From NCBI RefSeq assembly GCF_902825325.1, contig NZ_CADEAR010000011.1, positions 1 to 64,000 of the forward strand: a stretch of DNA of 64,000 bases, given 5' to 3'. The position numbers and the translations under genes were made by a program. Of the stretch, positions 25,773-34,007 are shown in pieces. The notes under the pieces were generated by a model that searched no databases, was not told the DNA's origin, and worked only from the letters and a program-made list of their open reading frames with translations. Each line of letters starts with the position of its first letter. The stretch's first letter is position 1. This DNA is from Brucella tritici (GTDB taxonomy: Bacteria > Pseudomonadota > Alphaproteobacteria > Rhizobiales > Rhizobiaceae).

Positions 25773-25797
25773 GGAACTGAAACCGTTGCCCCTCGTT
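25773..25797 (+). promoter_or_regulatory. EcfG-type promoter for the PRC-barrel gene
   Basis: GGAAC-N16-CGTT, a perfect match to the general-stress sigma factor consensus, ending 67 bp before the start codon at 25865. Confidence 0.7.
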
Positions 25798-25864
25798 TTT
25801 TCTCCTGTTGACGGCGAGATTGCCCCTCGCCTTCGGTTTGCCTTAATTACCGACAGGAGTTTCC

Positions 25865-26719
25865 ATGAAAAGACTTCTCGCCTCCACGGCTCTTGCCGCG
25901 CTGATCGCCCTCCCCGCTTTCGCGCAGGATGGTTCACCGGTTTTCTCCGACGAGAAACCGGAAAAGCCGGTCACCAGCGAGAACGGATATTTCGTGGCAT
26001 CGCCCGGCCAGCTGCTGGTGTCGGGCTTTGTCGGACAGGCGGTCTATAACGGCCCTTCCAACGATGCCGCGAATATCGGCACGGTCAATGACATGATCCT
26101 CGGAGCCGATGGCAGCCCGCAGGCGGTTGTCATCGGGGTCGGCGGCTTTCTCGGTGTCGGAGAGAAGAATGTCGCAATCGGCTTCGACCATCTGTCATGG
26201 GTGGTTCGCGATGACGGTAAGCGCTGGCTGATCGTGGATGCGACCAAGGAACAGCTTGAAAAGGCACCGGCATTCGACCGCAGCGCAGCTTTCGAAGCGG
26301 ATGGCGCGCCGCGCACAGATCCGCCCGCCGCCGAAAAGACGATAACCACGCAGAAGGCGGACAGGGTCATGCCCGATGGCATGAAGCCGGTTCCCTCCGA
26401 GGGACTAAGTGCGGACAAGCTGATCGGCGCAACGGTTTTCGGTGCGGATGAAACGAAGATCGGAACGGTGGGCGACGTCCTGATGACCGCCGACGGACAG
26501 ACCGAGGCCTTCGTTGTCGATGTGGGCGGCTTCCTTGGCATCAATTCCAAGCCGGTGGCGGTTTCCATCGCCAATCTCGACGTTGCATCCGGCAAGGATG
26601 ACAAGGTGAACGTCTTCACGCAATTCACCAAGGAACAGCTGCAGTCACAGCCCGCCTATTCGGATGCGGCCTATAAAAAGGACCCGGAAGGCACGATCCT
26701 TCACGGCGAAGCGGAGTGA
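25865..26719 (+). CDS. Exported PRC-barrel domain protein, two barrel repeats
   Basis: A 284-aa protein with a clear signal peptide (LLASTALAALIALPAFAQ). Two PRC-barrel-like repeats lie at about residues 65-135 (GTVNDMILGADGSPQAVVIGVGGFLGVGEKNVAI) and 180-250 (GTVGDVLMTADGQTEAFVVDVGGFLGINSKPVAV). Such proteins are common in Hyphomicrobiales envelopes but poorly understood. A perfect EcfG-type promoter upstream predicts induction by the general stress response. A hairpin follows at 26734-26763. Confidence 0.88.
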   Translation: MKRLLASTALAALIALPAFAQDGSPVFSDEKPEKPVTSENGYFVASPGQLLVSGFVGQAVYNGPSNDAANIGTVNDMILGADGSPQAVVIGVGGFLGVGEKNVAIGFDHLSWVVRDDGKRWLIVDATKEQLEKAPAFDRSAAFEADGAPRTDPPAAEKTITTQKADRVMPDGMKPVPSEGLSADKLIGATVFGADETKIGTVGDVLMTADGQTEAFVVDVGGFLGINSKPVAVSIANLDVASGKDDKVNVFTQFTKEQLQSQPAYSDAAYKKDPEGTILHGEAE

Positions 26720-26733
26720 TACTCCACGATATT

Positions 26734-26773
26734 TGCGGAAGCACTATCGGCCATGCTTCCGCAGTTTCTTCTA
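26734..26773 (+). terminator. Hairpin terminator after PRC-barrel gene
   Basis: A 10-bp stem TGCGGAAGCA/TGCTTCCGCA with a 10-nt loop, followed by a moderately T-rich stretch. Confidence 0.7.
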
Positions 26774-26839
26774 CTTACCCCAACATTTACCATGACTTGC
26801 AACAACCGGCTGATCTTGTTGCCGCTGATGGGTTTGCAT

Positions 26840-26864
26840 GCAACCATTAGGCCAGCCGCACGTT
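26840..26864 (+). promoter_or_regulatory. Near-consensus EcfG promoter for the YqjD-like gene
   Basis: GCAAC-N16-CGTT differs from the EcfG consensus only at the second base of the -35 element. It ends 51 bp before the start at 26916. Confidence 0.45.
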
Positions 26865-26915
26865 ATCTGGACAACCCATCCGAACGATAACCAGAGAGTA
26901 AACAGGAGAGCTGAT

Positions 26916-27269
26916 ATGGCGCGTGCATCCGCGAAAACGAGCAAGATCGAAGAAAAGATCGAGGAAGCGCTGACCGATGCCAGCACAGAAGACCTTCAGG
27001 CTCAGGTGGAGCAACTGAAGGAAGATATCGCTGCCATTGCGGCAACACTTGCCAATCTCGGTTCGCAGACAGTCCGCGACGCAAAACGCAGCGCGAAGGA
27101 AACCTACAAGAGCGCCTATGTCCAGGGTGAGGACGCCATCGACGATCTGCGCAACAAGGCGCAAGATGTTGAAGCCCAGCTGACGGCAACAGTGCGGGAA
27201 CGCCCGATCGCCTCGCTCGCGACTGCACTTGGCATCGGCTATCTGCTGGCCCTGCTCTCCCGCCGCTGA
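26916..27269 (+). CDS. DUF883 family protein (YqjD/ElaB-like)
   Basis: A 117-aa protein. A long charged helical or coiled-coil region (residues 8-90) precedes a C-terminal hydrophobic tail ending in RR (ERPIASLATALGIGYLLALLSRR). This is the layout of YqjD/ElaB, C-tail-anchored inner-membrane proteins that bind ribosomes in stationary phase in E. coli. The start has AGGAG upstream. The next gene is 8 bp away and resembles YqjE, as in the E. coli yqjDE pair. Confidence 0.82.
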   Translation: MARASAKTSKIEEKIEEALTDASTEDLQAQVEQLKEDIAAIAATLANLGSQTVRDAKRSAKETYKSAYVQGEDAIDDLRNKAQDVEAQLTATVRERPIASLATALGIGYLLALLSRR

Positions 27270-27277
27270 GGCGCGCC

Positions 27278-27718
27278 ATGCTAAAAGCTCTCATGCCCCT
27301 ATTGTCTGCGATGGCAGGCGAGGAACTGAAATTCGTCGCGAACCAAACGAAACGCGCGGCGATTTTTGGCGCGGCAATTGCCATTTTCGCGATCATCGCG
27401 ATCACCTTCTTCTGTGTCGCCGCCTTTCTGGCACTGGCGCAGAACTATGGTGGGCCGCTGGCGGCTCTCATTCTCGCTGCATTGTCGCTGATCGTGGCGC
27501 TGCTCATTCTCGCAGTCCTGAAAATTCAGGCTGCATCCGAGGCCAAAAAGCGCAAGCAGAAAATGGACGCGGATAAATCGGCCATGGTGGCAACGGCGGC
27601 AATCGCAACCGTGCCTGCGATCCTAAAACGGCCGATACTGGCTGCCGCCCTGCCGCTTGCCGGTATCGCGCTCGTCTCGCTGCTTTCGGAGAAGAAGAAG
27701 CGTCCTCCGCAGAGCTGA
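27278..27718 (+). CDS. YqjE-like/phage-holin-3_6-type membrane protein
   Basis: A 146-aa protein. Residues 1-25 are amphipathic (LLSAMAGEELKFVANQTKRA), two strong membrane helices follow at about 27-52 and 58-82, then a lysine-rich cytosolic stretch and a third hydrophobic part near 118-135. The order after a DUF883 gene matches YqjD-YqjE. The holin-like name reflects fold family only; there is no phage context. It ends at a perfect terminator. Confidence 0.78.
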   Translation: MLKALMPLLSAMAGEELKFVANQTKRAAIFGAAIAIFAIIAITFFCVAAFLALAQNYGGPLAALILAALSLIVALLILAVLKIQAASEAKKRKQKMDADKSAMVATAAIATVPAILKRPILAAALPLAGIALVSLLSEKKKRPPQS

Positions 27719-27740
27719 ATCACCTACCAGAAGTCTGCGG

Positions 27741-27770
27741 ACGCCGACCCCTATCGGTCGGCGTTTTCTT
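27741..27770 (+). terminator. Terminator between YqjE-like gene and histidine kinase
   Basis: ACGCCGACC/GGTCGGCGT stem with a TTTTCTTT tail, 22 bp past the stop. Confidence 0.88.
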
Positions 27771-27787
27771 TCCGGCGACCGATAGGC

Positions 27788-29221
27788 TTATTTGCCAACC
27801 GGCATATCCCCTTCTTCAGCAAGCGACGACAGGCGAACAATCACCCTGGTTCCGATTCCATCGTCGGTTTTGCAGTAGACAGGCTTTTCACCGAACTGCA
27901 TGCAAAGCTGCTCGATTACCAGCGTACCGAGGCCGTTCTTGTCCGCGGATTTCTGCTGCTCCTTGTCGAAGCCCACTCCATCGTCTTCCACAACCAGCAC
28001 CGGAATAGCGTCTTCGCCCGGCTTCAGGCTGACCCGGATATGCCCTTCCGGACGTCCCCTGAAGGCATGCTTGATCGCATTGGTGACAAGCTCGCCGAGA
28101 ATAATGCCGATTGTCGTTACATCGCGCGCTTTCAGATCCAGCGGCGCGAAATCGGTCGTGAACTCGATCTTGCGGTCCTGCCCGATGGCGCTTCTGATAT
28201 CGTTGATGACAGTGCCAAGAAAATCGTCAACGCGGGCCGATTCCATATCCTCGCCCAGACGCAAGCGCCGGTGTGCCGTCGACACGGTCTGGACACGATC
28301 ACGAGCGGCGGCAAGAGCTGCGCGGGCATCTTCGCTGCGCGTCTGCCGCATCTGGAGGCCAAGCAGGGATGAAACCGTCGCAAGCGAATTGCCAATACGA
28401 TGATTGGTGTCCTGCAGCAGCAGCTCGACCCGCTCGCGCTCGCGCTCGGCAATGCGTCGCTCCTGCTCAAGCTCGGCGGTGCGCTCCCGCACACGCTGTT
28501 CCAGCAATTGCTTTTCGGAACGCAGCGCCGACTGCCCTTCGAACATGGAACGCGCATAACGCTGCACGCGGGTGAACAGCAAAAGCGCAAGCATGGCGGC
28601 TGAAGCCAACGCCACAATGGATGTCGCCGTCATCCAGTAGCGCATGCGGTTGATCCGCTTGTTGCGCTCAAGAAGCTGCTGTTCTTCCGCATCGATGAAT
28701 TGCGTGACCGTGTTGGCAAGCTGGTCCATCAGCACCTTGCCCTCATCGCCGCGCACTTTCTCAACCGCCGCCGCAACATCGCCCGACTGGGCAAGATTGA
28801 CCGTCTCGCGCACATCTTCCTGCTCGCGTTCGACCAGCGCACGTATCTGCTTGACCCGCGCGTCCTGAAGCGGGTTCTGATCCGTCAGGGCTTCGAGATC
28901 CGTCAGCGTCTTGTCCACACTCAGGATCGTATTTCGATAGAGATCGAGATAAGACTCATCCAGCGTCAGAAGATAACCGCGACGGCTCATCTCGATATTG
29001 CTGGCAAGACGGGCGACCTTGTCGACCTGCTGGCGCAAAGCGTAATTGCGGGAAATGTCGACGACCTGATGATTGACACCGGACGACAGGAACAGCGTCA
29101 TGATCGCCGACAGCAGCACGAGGCCGAGCGAGACGATAACCGCAACCGGCTTCGATGACGATTGAAGCAGTTTTTGCAACAAGGCTGATGGCAAGGACGC
29201 AACCCACAAACAAACGATCAC
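27788..29221 (-). CDS. CHASE3-domain sensor histidine kinase (HisKA_2 family) of the general stress locus
   Basis: A 477-aa membrane kinase. Two membrane helices (about residues 25-50 and 195-218) flank a helical CHASE3-type sensor. A coiled coil (RVRERTAELEQERR) leads to a HisKA_2 phosphoacceptor (LLLQDTNHRIGNSL) and an ATPase with N box GELVTNAIKHAF and G boxes EDDGVGFD and NGLGTLVIEQL. The start is a GTG. It follows ecfG on the same strand, with a hairpin between. It is a likely input kinase for PhyR. In Brucella abortus a kinase gene occupies this position. Confidence 0.88.
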   Translation of the reverse strand: MIVCLWVASLPSALLQKLLQSSSKPVAVIVSLGLVLLSAIMTLFLSSGVNHQVVDISRNYALRQQVDKVARLASNIEMSRRGYLLTLDESYLDLYRNTILSVDKTLTDLEALTDQNPLQDARVKQIRALVEREQEDVRETVNLAQSGDVAAAVEKVRGDEGKVLMDQLANTVTQFIDAEEQQLLERNKRINRMRYWMTATSIVALASAAMLALLLFTRVQRYARSMFEGQSALRSEKQLLEQRVRERTAELEQERRIAERERERVELLLQDTNHRIGNSLATVSSLLGLQMRQTRSEDARAALAAARDRVQTVSTAHRRLRLGEDMESARVDDFLGTVINDIRSAIGQDRKIEFTTDFAPLDLKARDVTTIGIILGELVTNAIKHAFRGRPEGHIRVSLKPGEDAIPVLVVEDDGVGFDKEQQKSADKNGLGTLVIEQLCMQFGEKPVYCKTDDGIGTRVIVRLSSLAEEGDMPVGK

Positions 29222-29323
29222 TTTGCCGACAAGAAATATCAGCAGGTACTAACCTACAAGTGGTTCGATAAAATGCAATCGCTGTGGGCGAAAACAGGCG
29301 ATGGTTTGAGATTTTAGCAACAC

Positions 29324-29350
29324 CGCCCCCTTTCCATCGGAAAGAGGGCG
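29324..29350 (-). terminator. Intra-operon hairpin between ecfG and the CHASE3 kinase
   Basis: A 12-bp stem with one mismatch (CGCCCTCTTTCC...GGAAAGGGGGCG on the minus strand) and a 3-nt loop. There is no clear T tract, so it may only partly terminate or stabilise the nepR-ecfG message. Confidence 0.55.
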
Positions 29351-29364
29351 AGAGCGGTCTTGCA

Positions 29365-29937
29365 TTACGCAAAGCTTCTCAAGGTTGCGCGCGATGAATC
29401 AGCATCCGGGCCGTAATCGCTTTCACCTTCGATCTTGAGGATTTCCTGCAGGCGTGTACGGGCCCGGCTGACGCGGCTCTTGATCGTACCGACAGCACAG
29501 CCGCAGATTTCCGCCGCTTCCTCATAGGCAAAGCCCGAAGCACCGATCAGAATGATCGCTTCGCGCTGATCGTCGGGTAATTGCTCCAATGCTGCACGGA
29601 AATCCTGCAGATCGAGCGTGCCATATTGCGAAGGATGCACCGCGAGCTGCTCGCTGAACACACCATCCGTGTCCTGCACCTCGCGACCGCGCTTGCGCAT
29701 CTGCGTGTAGAACTCGTTGCGCAGGATGGTGAAGAGCCAGGCCTTCATATTGGTCCCCATTTCAAAGGACTCCTGTTTGGCCCATGCTTTCATGATCGTA
29801 TCTTGAACGAGATCGTCTGCCTTGTCGTGCTGGCCGATCAGCGACACCGCAAAGGCGCGCAAGCTCGGCAGCGATGACAGAAGCTCTCGCTTGAACTGTG
29901 CATTACTCTCAACCGACGGACCGGGTGCTGTGTTCAC
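29365..29937 (-). CDS. ecfG: General stress response ECF sigma factor EcfG (RpoE1)
   Basis: A 190-aa ECF15-type sigma factor. Region 2 includes AVSLIGQHDKADDLVQDTIMKAW and TNMKAWLFTILRNEFYTQMRKR; region 4 is LPDDQREAIILIGASGFAYEEAAEICGCAVGTIKSRVSRAR. EcfG directs transcription from GGAAC-N16/17-CGTT promoters once NepR is titrated by phosphorylated PhyR. It overlaps the nepR 3' end by 29 bp, so the two are translated from one message. Confidence 0.95.
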   Translation of the reverse strand: MNTAPGPSVESNAQFKRELLSSLPSLRAFAVSLIGQHDKADDLVQDTIMKAWAKQESFEMGTNMKAWLFTILRNEFYTQMRKRGREVQDTDGVFSEQLAVHPSQYGTLDLQDFRAALEQLPDDQREAIILIGASGFAYEEAAEICGCAVGTIKSRVSRARTRLQEILKIEGESDYGPDADSSRATLRSFA

Positions 29938-30136
29938 GCATACTCTCCTGTTCAGCCTGATCGAGTTTTTGGAGAAGATCGAGGAAGCGATCCGGGATCG
30001 TCTCGTCCTGTATCGAGGTGTACAGTGCCTTTAGTTTCAATCCGACTTCACAATTTGGTCCTAGTATATCCTTCTGAACGCGACGGGACGACCGAACCCC
30101 GGCTCCGTTCATGTGAAGGTTTTCTTTTTCTGCCAT
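29909..30136 (-). CDS. nepR: Anti-sigma factor NepR
   Basis: A 75-aa protein with the NepR helix pair: LKALYTSIQDETIPDRFLDLLQKLDQAE. In the unstressed cell it binds EcfG; PhyR phosphorylation switches it to PhyR. It is divergent from phyR and upstream of ecfG. The GGAAC-N16-CATT site on the minus strand at 30198-30222 is a weak EcfG-like promoter candidate. Confidence 0.93.
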   Translation of the reverse strand: MAEKENLHMNGAGVRSSRRVQKDILGPNCEVGLKLKALYTSIQDETIPDRFLDLLQKLDQAEQESMREHSTRSVG

Positions 30137-30242
30137 ATCTTGATCGTTCCGGGCTGATTGCCCTACCCTATTAATCTAAGCCCCTGCTTGTCCGGGAAAT
30201 GCACGGGTTACCAAAAAGTTCCCTAGTTTAATCCTTAATTTC

Positions 30243-30267
30243 GGAACTTTTTCAAAAGCGTCTCGTT
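30243..30267 (+). promoter_or_regulatory. EcfG-type promoter for phyR
   Basis: GGAAC-N16-CGTT, a perfect consensus match, 107 bp upstream of the phyR start. It indicates positive feedback of the stress response. Confidence 0.75.
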
Positions 30268-30374
30268 ATGTGTAGCATAATGCTGCGCTCAAAGCATGGG
30301 TGGGAGGTGTTCAAAACCGTGTCCGCCAATGCGCATTTAATAAACGAAAGCGGCAGTTGAGGAGTTCCAATACC

Positions 30375-31169
30375 ATGACGTTATCGACGCGTATCGCGCC
30401 GCATCTTCCCTATCTCCGTCGTTTTTCTCGTGCTCTTACCGGCTCCCAGGCCTCCGGCGACGCCTATGTTGCGGCCGCCCTTGAGGCCCTGATTGCCGAT
30501 GTGAGCATTTTTCCGGATGCCTCGTCAGACCGGATCGGCCTCTATCGCCTTTTCTGCGATCTTTACAAGACGGCCTCCGTTCGCGTGCCGGAACCGGCGT
30601 CGGAATTTGCATGGGAACAGCAAGCGGCAAGGAATCTTTCGCATATCGCACCACTGCCGAGACAGGCGTTCCTGCTTGTGGCGGTTGAAGGCTTTTCCGA
30701 CAAGGAAGCCGCCGAAATTCTCGAACTGGACGACGCCGAGCTGAGCCGTGTTCTGTCGGCTGCATCGACCGAGATTTCGCGTCAGGTCGCAACGCGCATC
30801 ATGATCATCGAGGACGAACCACTGATCGCGATGGATATTGAGCAGATGGTGGAAAGCCTTGGCCACGAAGTGGTTGGCATCGCACGCACCAAGGACGAAG
30901 CGCTGGCGCTCTACAAGCAGGAAAAGCCGCGCATGGTGCTGGCCGATATCCAGCTGGCCGACGGCAGCTCGGGCATTGATGCGGTGAATGAAATCCTGCA
31001 GAGCGACACGATTCCTGTCATTTTCATCACGGCTTTCCCGGAACGACTGCTGACCGGCGAACGCCCGGAACCGACCTTCCTTGTCACCAAGCCGTTCAAC
31101 CCGGATATGGTGAAAGCGCTGATCAGCCAGGCTCTCTTCTTCGAAGAAGCCTCGCAAGTCGCAGCCTGA
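30375..31169 (+). CDS. phyR: Response regulator/anti-anti-sigma factor PhyR
   Basis: A 264-aa protein. Residues 1-130 are sigma-like (LPYLRRFSRALTGSQASGDAYVAAALEAL and GFSDKEAAEILELDDAELSRVL) and mimic EcfG for NepR binding. Residues 138-258 are a receiver with acidic pocket IIEDEP, phosphoacceptor Asp191 (MVLADIQLADG) and conserved FITAFPER and TKPF. Phosphorylation frees the sigma-like domain to trap NepR. The start is the ATG at 30375, with GAGGAG upstream. A terminator follows. Confidence 0.95.
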   Translation: MTLSTRIAPHLPYLRRFSRALTGSQASGDAYVAAALEALIADVSIFPDASSDRIGLYRLFCDLYKTASVRVPEPASEFAWEQQAARNLSHIAPLPRQAFLLVAVEGFSDKEAAEILELDDAELSRVLSAASTEISRQVATRIMIIEDEPLIAMDIEQMVESLGHEVVGIARTKDEALALYKQEKPRMVLADIQLADGSSGIDAVNEILQSDTIPVIFITAFPERLLTGERPEPTFLVTKPFNPDMVKALISQALFFEEASQVAA

Positions 31170-31185
31170 ACCAAAGATCACAAAT

Positions 31186-31216
31186 TCCCGAAAGGCATCT
31201 GCCTTTCGGGAGTTTG
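31186..31216 (+). terminator. Terminator after phyR
   Basis: TCCCGAAAGGC/GCCTTTCGGGA stem with ATCT loop, then GTTTGG, 17 bp past the phyR stop. Confidence 0.85.
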
Positions 31217-31308
31217 GTCGTTGGCTCTGCCCTGTCCCGAAGTCAAACCGCCTTACGTCTTGTCATGAGTATTTAGAGTTGTGAGTGCCTTAATTTTCCC
31301 GGAACCAC

Positions 31309-31334
31309 GGAACCAATACGGCTTCGATGTCGTT
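31309..31334 (+). promoter_or_regulatory. EcfG-type promoter for the DUF1328 gene
   Basis: GGAAC-N17-CGTT ends 31 bp before the start at 31366. A second GGAAC lies 8 bp upstream of the first base of this -35 box. Confidence 0.72.
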
Positions 31335-31365
31335 TCTCCTTCACACAATAAAGAGGAGACCAGAC

Positions 31366-31530
31366 ATGCTTTATTATGCGCTCGTATTTCTTGTGGTGGC
31401 ACTGGTAGCAGGTGCGCTCGGCTTCGGCGGCATCGCTGGTGCGTCAGCCGGTATAGCGCAGATTCTGTTCTTCGTATTCCTTGCACTGCTCGTCGTTTCG
31501 CTCATCGCTTCCGCGATCCGCAAGGCATAA
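31366..31530 (+). CDS. Small membrane protein, DUF1328 (YtjA-like)
   Basis: A 54-aa protein made of two hydrophobic helices ([20 protein letters not shown] and [24 protein letters not shown]) joined by a short turn, matching DUF1328/YtjA. GAGGAGAC lies 6 bp before the ATG. The perfect EcfG promoter indicates it belongs to the general stress regulon. The molecular role is unknown. Confidence 0.88.
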   Translation: MLYYALVFLVVALVAGALGFGGIAGASAGIAQILFFVFLALLVVSLIASAIRKA

Positions 31531-31900
31531 CAAACGTAAAATCAAAGGCTGTTTTTGACCTCCAGACACATCAGCCTATATTGCTTTTTAAGGAAAATGA
31601 CCGTCGCATCGCACCATGCGGCGGTTTAGAGCATAATCCGACCGGAGCAAAACACGCTCTAACGGTTCCAGAATTAGGGCCAGTTCAAGGATCGCAAGAA
31701 GATCGCTCGACCGAGACCCGCCGACCAGTCGATGAAATGGACGCCATGGCACGCAAATTTCCGCTCAGCATTTCCGGAGTTTTTGCCGTTTTGCCAATGG
31801 ACGATCCAAATATGTGTTTCGTCGCATTCTCCTACGCAAAACCGCTTCGCACGTTTGCCGGAAATGCTCTGAGTTCGGTTGCGGGATAATCGGGGCAAAC
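31531..31900. repeat. Gene-free repeat-rich stretch before the HWE kinase
   Basis: This 370-bp gap holds an inverted repeat TTAGAGC/GCTCTAA at 31626-31662 and a copy of the CCTACGCAAAACCGCTTCGCAC unit at about 31829-31871, ending GCTCTGA. No gene is supported; apparent frames here are fragmentary. Confidence 0.65.
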
Positions 31901-32911
31901 ATGACCGCTGGCACAAAGTTCACCCTGCAGGAAACCGAACCCGACGCAGCCCGTTTGCGCGCACTACTGAGGGCGGTGCGCAACAGCAATGTCTGCGTGC
32001 TCTACCAGACGCCCGATCTTGTTTATTCCTGGGGAGAAAATATCCCGCTTTACTGGCAGGAAAAGTGGAAAGTCGGCGGAAGCGACTGCGATTTCATCTT
32101 CTCCGCAAGCCTGCACAAGCTCGACGGCGCCAAGCGCGCAGCGCTGGATACCGGCGAAGCGCAGAATGTGGAGATCGCCATCAATGATGGTGACAAGCTG
32201 CGCTGGATCGAATTCCATATCGATTGCGACCGCGACGATAGCGGCAATGTTCTGGGTCTCGTCACGACCGCCATCGAGATCAGCGAACTGAAGCGGCGCG
32301 AGCAGGTGTTGAAGACCTTGCTGCGCGAAGTCAGCCATCGCTCCAAGAACCTTCTGGCCATCGTGCAAAGCATTGCCAGCCAGACAGCGCGCTTCACCGA
32401 CTCCATAGATGATTTCCTGCTGAAATTTCGCGGACGCATCCAGTCCCTATCCTATTCGCAGGATCTGGTTACCGATTCGAACTGGCGTGGCGCCCTGTTT
32501 CGCGATCTCGTGCATTCACAGGTGGAGAAATATATCGACGTCAGCGACGAACGCCTGAGTATCGAGGGCGATAATCCCTATCTTTTCCCCGGTGCCGCAC
32601 TGCATGTCGGGCTTGCATTGCATGAACTGGTGGTCAATGCGACCTCCTTCGGCGGCCTTTCAATTCCCTATGGCCGGGTGAAAATTTCGGCGCAGGTTGT
32701 TCATGTCGCCAGCGGCGATGACAGGCTGGAATTTCGCTGGGAAGAAACCAATCCAGCAATGCCCGAGGTTTTCGAGCACGATCCGCGCTTCGGCAGCGCC
32801 GTGCTACAACGTATCGTTCCCGCCTCCGTCAACGGTCACGCCGACTATCGCATCGACGGGACCGGTGCAATTTATTCCCTCATCATCCCCACAGAACAGT
32901 TCGACGCCTGA
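31901..32911 (+). CDS. HWE-family sensor histidine kinase, PAS-like input
   Basis: A 336-aa soluble kinase. Residues 20-130 form a PAS-like sensor (VLYQTPDLVYSWGENIPLYW), followed by a coiled linker and the HWE core: phosphoacceptor LREVSHRSKNLLAIVQSIASQT, N box LALHELVVNATSFG, and the W-E pair late in the domain (FRWEETNP). HWE and HisKA_2 kinases are the usual donors for PhyR. It is downstream of phyR on the same strand, and in Brucella a kinase occupies this position. The starting ATG is at 31901. Confidence 0.9.
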   Translation: MTAGTKFTLQETEPDAARLRALLRAVRNSNVCVLYQTPDLVYSWGENIPLYWQEKWKVGGSDCDFIFSASLHKLDGAKRAALDTGEAQNVEIAINDGDKLRWIEFHIDCDRDDSGNVLGLVTTAIEISELKRREQVLKTLLREVSHRSKNLLAIVQSIASQTARFTDSIDDFLLKFRGRIQSLSYSQDLVTDSNWRGALFRDLVHSQVEKYIDVSDERLSIEGDNPYLFPGAALHVGLALHELVVNATSFGGLSIPYGRVKISAQVVHVASGDDRLEFRWEETNPAMPEVFEHDPRFGSAVLQRIVPASVNGHADYRIDGTGAIYSLIIPTEQFDA

Positions 32912-32938
32912 CCAGGCGATAACGCCCCCGAAAGCTCC

Positions 32939-32984
32939 AAAAAAAGCCGCCATGGTCAGACCTGGGCCTGAACCACGGCGGCTT
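32939..32984 (-). terminator. Minus-strand terminator downstream of mur
   Basis: AAGCCGCC/GGCGGCTT stem, extended by inner pairing around GGTCAG/CTGAACC, with T7 on the minus strand. It lies 166 bp past the mur stop and may end a small RNA (see finding) as well as mur read-through. Confidence 0.75.
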
Positions 32985-33025
32985 GCTCTGAATTTGCGGA
33001 ACGCCAGCTGCATAACGTTTGACGG

Positions 33026-33125
33026 TCAGCGCGGCATTCTCGCCGCTCGCCTCGTGCGGGGAGGTTGAGGCGAACTCTGAAGGCCGTGTTGTGGGGGCGG
33101 GGTCACGACCTTCATGCGCGCTTAA
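33026..33125 (-). other. Candidate small transcript with 29-codon reading frame
   Basis: Between the mur stop and the terminator at 32939-32984 lies GC-rich DNA holding a 29-codon frame (33026-33115, minus; begins MKVVTPPPQHGLQSS and continues Pro/Arg-rich). No ribosome site is obvious. The layout of short frame followed by an intrinsic terminator suggests either a leader-like RNA or the 3' tail of mur. Evidence is weak. Confidence 0.3.
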
Positions 33126-33149
33126 CGTTGCAGATCAAACTTGGTTCCG

Positions 33150-33575
33150 TCAGTTTCGAATTTTTTTGCAATAAAGTTCGAGTCGATGATGCACAATTTC
33201 GTAACCGAGCGAACGGGCGATCTCTTCCTGCAGTTTTTCGATCTTGTCGGAGCGGAATTCCACCACATCGCCGGAATCCATATCGATGATATGATCATGA
33301 TGCGCACCGCTTGCCTGTTCGAAGCGCGAAGGCCCTCCGGCAAAGGCGTGGCGGTGAATGGCGCCACGTTCTTCGAGAAGCTTCATCGTGCGATAGACAG
33401 TCGAAAGCGATATGCTGCTGTCGATCTCGACCGCACGGCGAAAAATCTCCAGCGCATCGGGATGGTCTTCCGTCTCGGTCAATATGTTCAGGATGATCCG
33501 GCGCGGCCGCGTGATGCGAACGCCTGCCTGGCGCAGCTCCTGTTCATAATCGGGCTTCTTGTACGATTCTCTCAT
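33150..33575 (-). CDS. mur: Fur-family regulator, Mur type
   Basis: A 141-aa Fur-superfamily protein. The DNA-binding half is [31 protein letters not shown]...[16 protein letters not shown], and the metal site includes [16 protein letters not shown] and HHRLELY. It lacks Irr heme motifs and the extra Zn cysteines, which fits Fur/Mur of alphaproteobacteria, a Mn(II)- or Fe(II)-responsive repressor. In Brucella abortus, mur adjoins the general stress locus, as here. The start is the ATG at 33575, where similarity begins. Confidence 0.85.
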   Translation of the reverse strand: MRESYKKPDYEQELRQAGVRITRPRRIILNILTETEDHPDALEIFRRAVEIDSSISLSTVYRTMKLLEERGAIHRHAFAGGPSRFEQASGAHHDHIIDMDSGDVVEFRSDKIEKLQEEIARSLGYEIVHHRLELYCKKIRN

Positions 33576-33664
33576 GTCCCGATTATGCACCGTCCCACCG
33601 CCAGTTGCAAATTTTTGCAACTGGACCCCTCTCGATCTCCCCAACCCATTATTGTGAATGCGCT

Positions 33665-33934
33665 TTAGTGACTAAGATCCGCTAGCCGTTCGAAGTCGGC
33701 CCCGATAGCCCTGTCGTTGAGACTATACTGCCCCCTGCCCACCCGGACGAAAAGCGCATCGCCATCCGGTTGATTGTCGGTACAGTTTTCAGCAAGGAAA
33801 GAAAAGTATCTGGAGTAAGGCCAGCCGGGAGCGACACGACGCACATCTCTTGGCGAGAAAGGTTCGGCAAGAACACCTTTCACCCTGACAGCATTATGGA
33901 TTTGAGGATAAATATTCGATCCAATTTTCCACAT
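33665..33934 (-). CDS. Hypothetical protein, possible winged-helix domain
   Basis: An 89-aa protein I cannot assign. The stretch [28 protein letters not shown], then [17 protein letters not shown], resembles small winged-helix modules in which a helix-turn-helix is followed by a GRGxYxL beta-wing. The composition is less GC-rich than the core genes. It sits alone, upstream of mur on the same strand, with 89 bp between. Gene or degraded gene is undecided. Confidence 0.5.
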   Translation of the reverse strand: MWKIGSNIYPQIHNAVRVKGVLAEPFSPRDVRRVAPGWPYSRYFSFLAENCTDNQPDGDALFVRVGRGQYSLNDRAIGADFERLADLSH

Positions 33935-34007
33935 ACATTAACCTTAGCACTTCTATGCGCAATCTTCATATCCCGCGAATACGGGATAGTTGCTACTTTT
34001 TGCCTGG

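Noticed and set aside
27278-27718. Phage holin
   Set aside because: The hydrophobic profile resembles holin families, but the gene follows a DUF883 gene as in yqjDE and there are no phage genes nearby.
31281-31889. 202-codon plus-strand frame around the DUF1328 gene
   Set aside because: It crosses the DUF1328 gene in another phase and runs through repeat DNA. The small gene has the ribosome site and promoter.
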